DNA of 64,000 nucleotides, taken from contig CAVUZJ010000009.1 of assembly GCA_963745975.1 (NCBI GenBank), positions 372,001 through 436,000 of the forward strand, given 5' to 3'. This DNA comes from JAKAWQ01 sp963745975. Lineage in GTDB: Bacteria > Pseudomonadota > Alphaproteobacteria > Acetobacterales > Acetobacteraceae. Under the pieces are notes generated by a model. That model was not told the DNA's origin, ran no database searches, and was given only the letters and a program-made list of their open reading frames with translations. Positions 43,272 through 51,355 of the stretch are shown here, piece after piece (positions within the stretch are counted from its first letter, which is position 1; each line of letters opens with the position of its first letter). The position numbers and the translations under genes are program-made.

Positions 43272-46232
43272 GTGCGGCGCGCGCGCGTCCTGATCCTGGC
43301 GGGGGCAGCGGTGATCGCGATCGCGATCGCCGTGGTCGCCTTGCTGCCTTCGGCGCTCGACTGGAACCGCTACCGCGGCACGCTCGAGTTTCTCGCGAGC
43401 GATGCGCTCGGGCGGCCGGTGACGATTGCCGGGCCGGTCTCGCTCTCGCTGCTGCCCGAGCCGGTGCTGACGGCCTCGCGCGTGCGGGTGGGCGGCGGGG
43501 GCGACGGGGCGCGGATCGTGGTGGCGGAGCTCAGGCTGCGCGTCGCGCTGATGCCGCTGCTCTCCGGCCAGGTGGATGCGCGCGAGCTGACGCTGCGCCA
43601 GCCCAATCTGCGCCTGCCGTGGCCGCCGCGGCTCGGCCGGCCCTTCGCGACCCCGCCCTGGCTCGCGGCCCTCTCGGCGCGGATCGAGGACGGCCGGATC
43701 GAGGCGGGCGGGTTCGTGCTCACCCACGTGGACGCGACGCTCGCGGAGGGACGGGGAGACGCGGCGCTGATGCTCTCGGGCAGCGCCACGACGGACACCG
43801 GGAGCTGGCAGTTCGCGTTGCGGCTCGGCGAGCAAGCCGCGGACGGGAACGCGCCGATCGCGGCGAGCCTGAGCGGGCAGGACACGGCCGCCGGAACCGA
43901 GGCGCGGCTCACCGGCGCGCTCGCGCCGAACGGGCAGATCAGCGGGCACGTGGCGATCGAGGGCCCGGACCTGGCGCGGCTGATGGCCGCCCCTGCCCTG
44001 CCCTTCCATCTCGACGGCGCGATCCTGACCGGCACCGACGCGGTTCGGCTGGCCGGGTTGCAGCTCACGCTCGGCACCGTGGCGGCGACCGGCGGGGGAA
44101 CCCTGGCGCTCGCGCCGAGCCCGCGCCTCAACCTCGTTCTCGCCACCGAGGGCGCGGTGCCGCTCGATCCCTGGCTCGCGGTGCTGCGCGCGGGCGGGGA
44201 GAGCCGGCTGCCGGTTGGGCTCACGCTCGCCGCGCCGCGCGCGACGCTGGCGCGCGGGCTGCTCCAGCACGTACGGCTGGCCATCGTGCTCGGGCCCGGC
44301 GGGGCGGAGATCGGCGCCTTCCAGGCGATCCTGCCCGGCGAGGCGGGGTTCGCGGCGGAGGGAAGGCTCGCGCCCGCGCCGGGCAAGGGGAGCGCCTGGG
44401 AGTTCATGGGGACCGCGCGGCTCGCGGCGCCGGCGCTCGACACCACGCTCCACTGGCTGGAGGCGGCGGCGCCCGGCGTGCTGCCGCGCCTGCCCGCGCG
44501 CGTCCTCGGCGCGGCCGACCTGACCGCACGGGTGACAATCGATGACGGGCGGATCGCGCTCGAGGATATCGCGGGCACATTCGATCAGAGCCATGTCGGC
44601 GGCGGGATCAGCCTCGGGCTCGGCGGCACGCCCGCGATCAACGCCGGGCTCACGCTCGATAGGCTGGATCTCGATCCTTGGCTCGATCCGTGGCTCGGCC
44701 CTTCGCCGCCTGGCCTCGCCGCCGTGCCGGCCCTTTTTGCCGGGGTTTCGGCCGAGCTCCGGCTCTCGGTCGGCGAGGCGGAGCTCGGGCGGACGGAGAT
44801 CGGCGGGCTCGCCCTCGACGCGGCTTCGATCCCGGGGCCGAAGGGAAGCCAGCTGATCGTGCGGCGGCTCGATGCGACGATCGCGGGCGTGCACGCCATC
44901 GCCTCCGGCACGCTGGGCCCCGGCGGCGTGGTGACCGCAGGACGGCTCGCGCTGACGGCGCCGGGCATGGAAGCGATGGCGGGGGTGCTGCCCGCGCCGC
45001 TCGGGCCCGCGCTCAAGCGCTGGAAGGTGCCGCTTTCGCTGGACGCGGCGGCGGCGGGGCCGCCCGGCGCGCTTCACCTCTCGGTCAAGGCGACGGCGGG
45101 CGATCTCCGGTTGACGGCCGCGCCGGTCGTCGATCTCGGGACGGGCGCCTGGCAGGGCGTGGTGACGCTGCGCCACCCCGGGGCCGCCGAGCTGATCGCC
45201 GCGTTGGGGCTTGGCGACGCGTCTTCGTGGCTGGGCGAGGGATCGCTCTCGCTCATCGCGGAGGCGAAGGGCGACCCGTATGGCTGGACGCTCGACGATT
45301 TCCGGCTGATCGCGGGTGCGCTCACGGCCGGCGGCAGCCTCGGCGCGGCGGACGGGCCGAACGGGCCGCACCTCACGGGCACGATCCATTTGGCGACGCT
45401 GCCGCTGCCGCTGCCGGCGGCGGGCGAGCGGGCGCCGTTGCCGCTCGGGCTGCTCGCGGGCTGGCAGGGAGACCTTCGCTTCACGGCGGGAAAAGTGCTG
45501 GCTGGGCCGCGCACGGTGCTGAGCGACGCCGCGGGCGAGGTGAGCGCGGCGGACGGCGTGCTCTCGGTCGAGGCGAACGGCCAGCCGCCGGGCGGCGGAG
45601 CGGTGACCTCGGTCCTGCGGATCGACGCCAAGGCCGCGCCGCCCGTGGTGCGGCTGGGAGCGGCGTTCGGCGGCGTGCGCCTCGCGGGCGGGCTCTTCCG
45701 CACGCCGCTCGATATCGTGGCGGGGACGGTCTCGGGGAAGCTCGCGCTGGCCGGGAAGGGCAGCAGCCCGGCCGCGCTCGAAGCGACCCTCGCCGGCAGC
45801 GCCGAGCTGACGGGCGAGAACGGGACCGTCGCGGGCGTCAGCCTCGGCGGGGTGAGAACGGTGCTGGCGGCCGCGGACGGGCCGGATACGGAGAAGTCCC
45901 TCGCCGTGTCGCTCTCGGGCGGGAGCACCGAATTCACGCGGCTCTCGCTCGCCGCGAGCGGCAGCGCCGGACGCTTCGCGCTGACCCGCGCCGAGCTTGC
46001 GGGCAATGACGGGACGATGAGCGCCACCGGCAGCGTGGACCTGCCAGCGCGGTCGGAGAATTTGCGCCTGGCGCTCGTGGCCGCGCCGAAAGGGGCGCCC
46101 GAGGTGGTCGCCCCGAAAGGGGCGCCGGAGGTCGTACTGCGGCTGGTCGGGCCGGTGGCGATGCCGGACCGGCTGATCGAGGCCACCGAGGTGCTGCACT
46201 GGCTCGCCGGACGGAAGAAGGCGAGCCCCTGA
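43272..46232 (+). CDS. AsmA family protein
   Basis: 986 residues from a GTG 4 bp after the oxoprolinase stop. One N-terminal membrane helix (VLILAGAAVIAIAIAVVALL), then LDWNRYRGTLEFLASDALGRPVTIAGPVSLSLLPEPVLTASRV, the typical AsmA chorein-like opening; the rest is repetitive beta-rich periplasmic sequence ending in a second AsmA block (SLSGGSTEFTRLSLAASGSAGRF). AsmA-like proteins are thought to shuttle phospholipid between membranes. A 27-bp tandem duplication lies near the C-terminus. Association with the oxoprolinase gene is probably positional only. Confidence 0.92.
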   Translation: MRRARVLILAGAAVIAIAIAVVALLPSALDWNRYRGTLEFLASDALGRPVTIAGPVSLSLLPEPVLTASRVRVGGGGDGARIVVAELRLRVALMPLLSGQVDARELTLRQPNLRLPWPPRLGRPFATPPWLAALSARIEDGRIEAGGFVLTHVDATLAEGRGDAALMLSGSATTDTGSWQFALRLGEQAADGNAPIAASLSGQDTAAGTEARLTGALAPNGQISGHVAIEGPDLARLMAAPALPFHLDGAILTGTDAVRLAGLQLTLGTVAATGGGTLALAPSPRLNLVLATEGAVPLDPWLAVLRAGGESRLPVGLTLAAPRATLARGLLQHVRLAIVLGPGGAEIGAFQAILPGEAGFAAEGRLAPAPGKGSAWEFMGTARLAAPALDTTLHWLEAAAPGVLPRLPARVLGAADLTARVTIDDGRIALEDIAGTFDQSHVGGGISLGLGGTPAINAGLTLDRLDLDPWLDPWLGPSPPGLAAVPALFAGVSAELRLSVGEAELGRTEIGGLALDAASIPGPKGSQLIVRRLDATIAGVHAIASGTLGPGGVVTAGRLALTAPGMEAMAGVLPAPLGPALKRWKVPLSLDAAAAGPPGALHLSVKATAGDLRLTAAPVVDLGTGAWQGVVTLRHPGAAELIAALGLGDASSWLGEGSLSLIAEAKGDPYGWTLDDFRLIAGALTAGGSLGAADGPNGPHLTGTIHLATLPLPLPAAGERAPLPLGLLAGWQGDLRFTAGKVLAGPRTVLSDAAGEVSAADGVLSVEANGQPPGGGAVTSVLRIDAKAAPPVVRLGAAFGGVRLAGGLFRTPLDIVAGTVSGKLALAGKGSSPAALEATLAGSAELTGENGTVAGVSLGGVRTVLAAADGPDTEKSLAVSLSGGSTEFTRLSLAASGSAGRFALTRAELAGNDGTMSATGSVDLPARSENLRLALVAAPKGAPEVVAPKGAPEVVLRLVGPVAMPDRLIEATEVLHWLAGRKKASP
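46083..46136 (+). repeat. 27-bp in-frame tandem duplication in the AsmA gene
   Basis: Units 46083-46109 and 46110-46136 encode APKGAPEVV twice (residues about 938-955). They differ at four positions, all silent: gcg/gcc, ccc/ccg, gtg/gtc and gtc/gta. The duplication keeps frame and lies in a surface-like segment before the last strands. Confidence 0.8.
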
Positions 46233-46247
46233 AACGGACCGTTGGCT

Positions 46248-46427
46248 TTACCTGCCGGCGGCGGGCGCTTCATCGCCGACGGAGAAGGCGAGCCGGACGA
46301 GGTGGCCGGCGGCGGCGTCCATGCCGGCGCGGTCCGCCTGCTCGGCGAGCGTGATCAGCCGGTCGATCAGGACGAGCGGGCTGAAGGAGTGGGGGGCGGG
46401 CACGTCGGTCTGCGATGCGAGAGGCAT
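46248..46427 (-). CDS. small conserved protein, unknown function
   Basis: 59 residues from ATG 46427 (a GTG two codons earlier also fits), with GAGGTG a few bases before. Central amphipathic helices SPLVLIDRLITLAEQADRAGMDAAAGHLVRLAFSV suggest a helical hairpin; no Cys, no membrane segment. I believe similar short proteins occur in Acetobacteraceae, but this rests on memory. It is 64 bp beyond the RHH gene stop on the same strand and may be part of that group. Confidence 0.6.
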   Translation of the reverse strand: MPLASQTDVPAPHSFSPLVLIDRLITLAEQADRAGMDAAAGHLVRLAFSVGDEAPAAGR

Positions 46428-46497
46428 GTTCACCTCGCTTGCGCCAGCGTTTTCCGGCGATCCGAGTCGATGTTCCGACTGGTTCGTTACGTAATGA

Positions 46498-46731
46498 TTA
46501 ATTGGGCGACGATTCCCCGGAGGGTGCGGGCGGGTGGTCGCTGAGCGCGCGGACGCGGAGCGCCGAGGCGAGCGAGCGGCCGCTCGCTCGTTGCTGGTCC
46601 GTCTCGGAGACGAGCGCCGAGAGCGAGCGGCCGTAGCGGGAGGCGAGTGAAGCGAGGGCGGCCCAGAATTCCGGCTCGAGGGCGACGCTGGTGCGGTGCC
46701 CGGAGAGGGTGAAGCTGCGCTTCTCGAGCAT
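46498..46731 (-). CDS. ribbon-helix-helix domain protein
   Basis: 77 residues. RSFTLSGHRTSVALEPEFWAALASLASRYGRSLSALVSE is the signature of the RHH_4 family, small dimeric proteins with a DNA-binding beta ribbon, often next to aspartate-semialdehyde or Que-type genes. The C-terminal tail is Ser/Pro-rich. Its ATG overlaps the queG stop (ATGA), so it is translated together with the queuosine genes; whether it regulates them is unknown. Confidence 0.88.
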   Translation of the reverse strand: MLEKRSFTLSGHRTSVALEPEFWAALASLASRYGRSLSALVSETDQQRASGRSLASALRVRALSDHPPAPSGESSPN

Positions 46732-47798
46732 CAGGGCGTGGCCGAAAGGCGCTCGAGGGCCCAGGCGGCGGCTTCGGCGACGACCGGATCGGCGTCGGCG
46801 AGGAGCGGGCCCGCCGCGGCGGCGAGAGACTTGTCGCGGGAATTGCCGATGGCGATGAGGACGTTGCGGACGAAGCGGTTGCGACCGGTGCGCTTGATCG
46901 GCGTGGCGGCGAACCGGGCGCGGAAGGCGGCATCGTCGAGGCGGGCAAGCTCGGCGAGCGGCGGGGCGGCGAGGTCATCGCGCGCGGCGAGCCTGGCGTC
47001 GCGTCCGGCTTCGGCGAAGCGGTTCCAGGGGCAGACCGCGAGGCAGTCGTCGCAGCCATAGATGCGGTTGCCGATGGCGGGGCGGAATTCCTCGGGGATC
47101 GGGCCCTCGTGCTCGATCGTCAGGTAGGAGATGCAGCGGGTGGCGTCGAGCTTGTAGGGCGCGGGGAAGGCTCCGGTCGGGCAGACGTCGAGGCAGCGGT
47201 GGCAGGTGCCGCAGCGGTTCTCGTGCGGCGGGTCCGGCGGAAGCGCGAGGGTGGTGAAGATCTCGCCCAAGAAGAGCCAGGAGCCGTGGCGGCGGGAGAC
47301 GAGGTTGGTGTGCTTGCCCTGCCAGCCGAGGCCGGCGCGCTCGGCGAGCGGCTTTTCCATGACCGGGGCGGTGTCGACGAAGACCTTGACGCCGGCGGCG
47401 AAGCGGGCGGCGATGAAGCCGGCGAGGTTTTTGAGCTTGCCCTTGAGCACGTCGTGATAGTCGCGGCCGCGGGCATAGACGGAGATGCCGCCGCGCTCGG
47501 GTCGGGCGAGGACGGCGAGCGGGTCGTCGGCGGGCGCGTAGGAGAGGCCGACGGCGATGACGCTCCGGGCGGCGGGCCAGAGCGCGCCCGGATCGGCGCG
47601 GCGGGCCGGGTTGCGGGCGAGCCAGTCCATCGTGCCGTGGCTGCCCGAGGCGAGGAAGGCGGCGAGGGCGGCGCGGTGGCGCGCGCCGAGCGCGGCGGCG
47701 GCGAAGCCGACGGCCTCGAAGCCCAGCGCCCGGGCGCGGGCGCGGATTGCCTCTTTCGCGGCGGTCGGCTCGCGCGGCTCTGCCTTAGCCGCGGCCAC
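46731..47798 (-). CDS. queG: epoxyqueuosine reductase
   Basis: Cobalamin- and Fe-S-dependent enzyme reducing epoxyqueuosine to queuosine in tRNA, the last step of the pathway. 355 residues from a GTG at 47798. Two 4Fe-4S motifs are complete: CGTCHRCLDVCPTGAF and CDDCLAVCPWNRF, plus LGWQGKHTNLVSRRHGSWLFLGE and the HEAT-like C-terminus. It overlaps queF by 14 bp. The substrate is made by QueA, whose gene in this window (55018-56047) is frameshifted. Confidence 0.96.
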   Translation of the reverse strand: MAAAKAEPREPTAAKEAIRARARALGFEAVGFAAAALGARHRAALAAFLASGSHGTMDWLARNPARRADPGALWPAARSVIAVGLSYAPADDPLAVLARPERGGISVYARGRDYHDVLKGKLKNLAGFIAARFAAGVKVFVDTAPVMEKPLAERAGLGWQGKHTNLVSRRHGSWLFLGEIFTTLALPPDPPHENRCGTCHRCLDVCPTGAFPAPYKLDATRCISYLTIEHEGPIPEEFRPAIGNRIYGCDDCLAVCPWNRFAEAGRDARLAARDDLAAPPLAELARLDDAAFRARFAATPIKRTGRNRFVRNVLIAIGNSRDKSLAAAAGPLLADADPVVAEAAAWALERLSATP

Positions 47799-48237
47799 GG
47801 TAGGGCGCCACCGACTGGGGCGGGAGGTAGATGCCCGCGGGCGGCTCCCCGGTCTGCCAGAAGACGTCGATCGGGATGCCGCCGCGCGGGAACCAGTAGC
47901 CGCCGATGCGGAGCCAGCGCGGGGCGATGGCGGCGACGACGCGGCGGGCGACCAGCATCGTGCAGGCCTCGTGGAAGGCGCCGTGGTTGCGGAAGCTCGC
48001 CAGGAAGAGTTTCAAGGACTTGCTCTCGAGCAGAAATTGGCCGGGCACATAGTCGATGACGATGTGGGCGAAATCTGGCTGACCGGTGATCGGGCAGAGA
48101 GCGGTGAACTCGGGGCAGGTGAAGCGCACCACGTAGTCGGCCGCCGGGTCGGGGTTGGGGACGCGCTCGAGCACGGCCGCCTCCGGGTTCGGGGGCAGCT
48201 TGACTGGGCGGCCGAGCAGGGTGGGCTCGTTCATCAT
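47785..48237 (-). CDS. queF: NADPH-dependent 7-cyano-7-deazaguanine reductase (preQ1 synthase)
   Basis: Reduces the nitrile preQ0 to the amine preQ1. 150 residues, unimodular type. Catalytic Cys48 and Asp55 are in FTALCPITGQPDFAHI; the QueF substrate loop ESKSLKLFLASFRNHGAFHE is present. It starts with two adjacent ATGs (48237, 48234); the first overlaps the tgt stop as ATGA. Lies between tgt and queG in one operon. The preQ0-forming genes queC, queD and queE are not in this window. Confidence 0.96.
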   Translation of the reverse strand: MMNEPTLLGRPVKLPPNPEAAVLERVPNPDPAADYVVRFTCPEFTALCPITGQPDFAHIVIDYVPGQFLLESKSLKLFLASFRNHGAFHEACTMLVARRVVAAIAPRWLRIGGYWFPRGGIPIDVFWQTGEPPAGIYLPPQSVAPYRGRG

Positions 48238-49388
48238 TCCCCCATGGAATGCGGCTCGGGGCGAGCGTCGGGCTCGCCCTCGTCCCAGGCCGCCTCGAGC
48301 GCCGCCACGTGCCCGGCGAGGTCGCCGGCGAGGATGGCGGCGCCGAGGCCGCGCATCAGGGACTGATAGTAGGCCACATTGTGCCAGGTGAGCAGCATCG
48401 CGCCGAGCATCTCGCCGGCCTTGAAGAGATGGTGGAGATAGGCCCGCGCATGGCGGCGGCAGGCGGGGCAGGCGCAGGCGGGGTCGAGCGGGCGCGGATC
48501 GGCGGCGAAGCGGGCGTTGCGGAGGTTGAAGATGCCGGCGGAGGTGAAGGCGCGGGCGGTGCGGCCGGCGCGCGTCGGGATCACGCAATCGAAGAGATCG
48601 ACGCCGCGGGAGACGGCGGCCACGAGGTCGCGCGGGGTGCCGACGCCCATGAGATAGCGCGCGCGGTCGGGCGGCAGCGCGGGCAGCGTCACGTCGAGCA
48701 TGGCGAGCATGCGGGCCTGGCCTTCGCCGACGGCGAGGCCGCCGATCGCGTAGCCGTCGAAGCCGAGGTCGGTGAGGGCGGCGGCGGAGCGCAGGCGAAG
48801 CTCGGGATAGAGGCTGCCCTGGACGATGCCGAAGAGGCCGTAACCCGGGCGGGGCTCGTAGGCTGATTTGGAGCGCGCGGCCCAGCGCATCGAGCGCTCC
48901 ATGGAGAGGCGGGCGGCGGGAAGTGTGGCGGGAAACTCGGTGCATTCGTCGAGCACCATGGTGATGGTGGCGTCGAGCCAATGCTGGACGCGGACGGCGC
49001 GCTCGGGCGTGAGGTTGTGGCGCGCGCCGTCGATGTGCGAGCGGAAGACCACGCCCTCCTCGGTGATTTTGCGCAAGGCGCCGAGGGAGAGGACCTGGAA
49101 GCCGCCGGAATCGGTGAGGATGGGGCCGGGCCAGTCCATCAGGCGATGGAGGCCGCCGAGGGCGGCGATGCGCTCGGCGCCGGGGCGGAGCATGAGGTGG
49201 TAGGCGTTGGCGAGGATGATCTCGGCGCCGGCGGCGCGGAGCGCGTCTGCGGTCATGCCCTTGACGGTGGCCTGGGTGCCGACGGGCATGAAGGCGGGCG
49301 TGCGGACGGGGCCGTGGGCGGTTTGGAGGAGGCCCGCGCGCGCGGCGCCGTCGGTCGCGGTGAGGGCGAGGTGAAGCGGTGGGGTCAT
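48234..49388 (-). CDS. tgt: queuine tRNA-ribosyltransferase
   Basis: Exchanges guanine-34 for preQ1 in tRNAs for Asp, Asn, His and Tyr. 384 residues. Acid/base Asp in ILTDSGGFQVLSL, nucleophile Asp in GVDLFDCVIPTRAGR, substrate pocket YAIGGLAVGE, and the structural zinc site CACPACRRHARAYLHHL. The start MTPPLHLALTATDG is standard. First gene of the tgt-queF-queG-RHH operon; 123 bp divergent from vapB. Confidence 0.97.
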   Translation of the reverse strand: MTPPLHLALTATDGAARAGLLQTAHGPVRTPAFMPVGTQATVKGMTADALRAAGAEIILANAYHLMLRPGAERIAALGGLHRLMDWPGPILTDSGGFQVLSLGALRKITEEGVVFRSHIDGARHNLTPERAVRVQHWLDATITMVLDECTEFPATLPAARLSMERSMRWAARSKSAYEPRPGYGLFGIVQGSLYPELRLRSAAALTDLGFDGYAIGGLAVGEGQARMLAMLDVTLPALPPDRARYLMGVGTPRDLVAAVSRGVDLFDCVIPTRAGRTARAFTSAGIFNLRNARFAADPRPLDPACACPACRRHARAYLHHLFKAGEMLGAMLLTWHNVAYYQSLMRGLGAAILAGDLAGHVAALEAAWDEGEPDARPEPHSMGE

Positions 49389-49470
49389 GAGGGCGGCGGG
49401 CTTTTAGCCCGGAGCCGGCGCGCCGGGAAATTTCGGGGGCGGCGCTGGCCGGGGCGATCATTGTTTTCGG

Positions 49471-49482
49471 CATCAATTGATG
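49471..49482. promoter_or_regulatory. palindrome upstream of vapBC, possible operator
   Basis: CATCAATTGATG is a perfect 12-bp palindrome 29 bp before the vapB start, in a locally AT-rich patch (tcattgttttcgg to gataaattcg). VapB-type antitoxins bind such palindromes near their own promoter, so this is a natural candidate for autoregulation. It could also touch the divergent tgt promoter. Confidence 0.45.
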
Positions 49483-49511
49483 ATAAATTCGTGCCTTCCG
49501 GAGGGGGAACG

Positions 49512-49709
49512 ATGCGGACGACACTGGCGCTCGATGACGAATTGCTCGCGAAGGCCCAGGCTTTCACGGGGATCGAGGAAAAATCGGCGCTCGTGCGTGA
49601 GGCCCTGAAGGCCCTGGTCGAGCGCGAGAGCGCGCGGCGCCTCGCCCGCCTCGGCGGGACCGAGCCCAGGCTCGCCGCGGCGCCGCGGCGGCGGCCGGCG
49701 AAAGGGTGA
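49512..49709 (+). CDS. vapB: VapB-type antitoxin
   Basis: 65 residues: an N-terminal ribbon-helix-helix MRTTLALDDELLAKAQAFTG with KSALVREALKALVERE, then a basic, proline/alanine-rich tail that should bind the toxin. GGAGGGGG precedes the ATG. The stop overlaps the toxin GTG start (GTGA), so the pair is translationally coupled. Confidence 0.92.
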   Translation: MRTTLALDDELLAKAQAFTGIEEKSALVREALKALVERESARRLARLGGTEPRLAAAPRRRPAKG

Positions 49710-50071
49710 TCCTGGTCGACACGTCGGTGTGGGTCGACCATCTGCGAGGCGGAGACGAGAGATTGGCCGCACTGCTCGAAGGTGGAGGCGTTCTCATGCA
49801 CCCCTTCGTGCTCGGCGAGCTTGCGCTCGGATCCTTGCGGCAGCGCGACGTCATTCTGACCAGCCTTCGTGACCTGCCGCAGGCAAGCGTCGCGACCGAC
49901 GAAGAAGTGCTGCAATTCATCGCCGAGCGCCGCCTGTTCGGGCTCGGCATCGGGTACGTCGATGCGCATCTTCTGGCGGCGGCGCGTTTGACGGTGGGAG
50001 CCACCTTGTGGACGCGCGACGCACGGTTGCTCGGCGCCGCCGCGCAGTTGGAACTGGCCGCGAACCCGTAG
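49706..50071 (+). CDS. vapC: VapC-type PIN-domain ribonuclease toxin
   Basis: 121 residues. The four acidic PIN residues are present: Asp5 in LVDTSVWVDHL, Glu38 in VLGELALGS, Asp86 in GYVDAHLLAAA and Asp105 in LWTRDARL. It should cut RNA (often tRNA) when freed from VapB. GTG start. A multi-hairpin inverted-repeat element follows directly, suggesting the module may have moved as accessory DNA. Confidence 0.93.
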   Translation: MILVDTSVWVDHLRGGDERLAALLEGGGVLMHPFVLGELALGSLRQRDVILTSLRDLPQASVATDEEVLQFIAERRLFGLGIGYVDAHLLAAARLTVGATLWTRDARLLGAAAQLELAANP

Positions 50072-50085
50072 TGCCCGATCGCAGA

Positions 50086-50115
50086 GTTTCGTCGCTCGCG
50101 TAGCGATTACGAAAC
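50086..50115 (+). terminator. stem-loop after vapC
   Basis: GTTTCGT (50086-50092) pairs with ACGAAAC (50109-50115), and CGCT with AGCG inside, 14 bp after the vapC stop. No T-run. It may end the vapBC transcript. Confidence 0.4.
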
Positions 50116-50135
50116 GCCGCGTGAATCGGGTACTG

Positions 50136-50264
50136 AGTGTCCTGCCCCCGAAGTTCGCCGCATTGAAATGCGGGCGGTATCGGGACACTGATTCTTTATT
50201 TTCAGTGGCCTGCTTATCCCCTCCGTTCGTCGCGAAATGCGACGAACTTCGGGGGCAGGACACT
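50136..50264. repeat. inverted-repeat element, MITE-like, downstream of vapBC
   Basis: Arms 50136-50164 and 50236-50264 are complementary over 29 bp with one mismatch; the outer 22 bp (starting agtgtcctgcccccg) are perfect. The 71-bp centre has further small palindromes, e.g. cactga...tcagtg around 50185-50207, and each arm can also fold on itself locally. It has no coding capacity. Terminal inverted repeats with a non-coding centre suit a miniature element, but I see no clear target-site duplication. Confidence 0.7.
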
Positions 50265-50267
50265 AGA

Positions 50268-50323
50268 GCGTGATGACCGAAGGCGGAATCGGGGCACCCC
50301 GGCGCCGTAGGTCTGAATCACGC
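50268..50323. repeat. imperfect palindrome adjoining the inverted-repeat element
   Basis: gcgtgatgacc at the left pairs with ggtc-tga-atcacgc at the right with a 3-base bulge; the centre ggggcaccccggcgcc also folds. The GCGTGAT/ATCACGC ends recall the outer part of the palindrome at 37879-37955. It fills the space before the GNAT gene stop. Confidence 0.5.
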
Positions 50324-50337
50324 GGTAAAACAATGAC

Positions 50338-51156
50338 CTAGAGCGGCGTCCAGATCGACCGCAGGAACAGCAGCCGCATGCCGGCACGTTCCATATTGCG
50401 ATGGCTCGTCGAAAGAAAATCGGCACCGCTGCAGACGAGATCGACGTTGGCGGCGCTCGCGTCGAATAGCCGGCGGCGCAGGAGTGCTGCGTGAAGGCCG
50501 CGACCGCGGAACGCCGGGTCGGTTGCGCCATCCGCGAAATAGCCAATCCGGGCCTGGACAAAGAGGATTGCCGCAGCGGCGGGCCGACCTTCGATGCGGG
50601 CGAGATAGAGCGACCAGCCCGGCGCGGCGAGCCAGGGCCGGACATTCTTCTTGAATTGGCCGGCGGCGGCTTCGGGGATGCCCCAACCCGCGACATAGGC
50701 CTCAAGGAATTCTTCCATCCTCTCGCCGGAGGTGACCGGTTCGACCGCGATCTCGCCGGGCAACTCGACATCGGGATGGGGCTCGCGGATGAGGGCGGCG
50801 TGGCAGGCCGACGGGAAAAAGCCGAGCCGCAGCAGTTCGCGTCCGACTACGGGATCGTCGTCTCCCGGTATGATTTCGAAGCGACCCGCCACCCCATGCT
50901 CACGGTACCATTGCGCCAGCGGCGCGATGTGATCCGCCTGGCCCCGTTGGAGCCCGACCACGCTGTTGAAGGCGGGCAAGGGCAGATGCCGTGCCATCAG
51001 CCCCACCACATTGTCGATTTCCCGAAAGGCGACGCCGATCGGGTTGCCGGGAATGCGCTCGAGAATACGCATCCGCGCGATCGTGTAGGCGCTCGCCACC
51101 GCCGCCACGCGACGTACGAGGTCGAGCGATGGAACGAGCCTCGGCGGCGAAACCAT
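50338..51156 (-). CDS. GNAT family N-acetyltransferase
   Basis: 272 residues from ATG 51156 (MVSPPRLVPSLDLVRRV); a GTG 17 codons upstream is also open. The N-terminal half is variable and contains MARHLPLPAFNSVVGLQRG, the C-terminal half is the acetyltransferase fold with acetyl-CoA loop DPAFRGRGLHAALLRRRL. Close relatives are annotated only generically; the substrate is unknown. It stands alone, divergent to the HIT gene. Confidence 0.86.
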   Translation of the reverse strand: MVSPPRLVPSLDLVRRVAAVASAYTIARMRILERIPGNPIGVAFREIDNVVGLMARHLPLPAFNSVVGLQRGQADHIAPLAQWYREHGVAGRFEIIPGDDDPVVGRELLRLGFFPSACHAALIREPHPDVELPGEIAVEPVTSGERMEEFLEAYVAGWGIPEAAAGQFKKNVRPWLAAPGWSLYLARIEGRPAAAAILFVQARIGYFADGATDPAFRGRGLHAALLRRRLFDASAANVDLVCSGADFLSTSHRNMERAGMRLLFLRSIWTPL

Positions 51157-51355
51157 TTGCGACCTCGAACTCAGCAGTGGATCGGCGACCGTTCCTCGGG
51201 CGGCCACCTTGCAGCCGAAGAGGCCGGGCCTGTCGTATCATATAAATGCCGCGCGCGGACGGTTCGGCTCAGGATCGAGAGCGGTCCCGTATGCGCTGGA
51301 CACTGGCGCAAGGCTTGCCTACGAAGGCGCCGGTGACATTTGCCGGGAAGACAGC

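Noticed and set aside
49389..51156. Insertion sequence around vapBC
   Set aside because: Inverted repeats exist only on one side of the module and no transposase or second matching end is visible.
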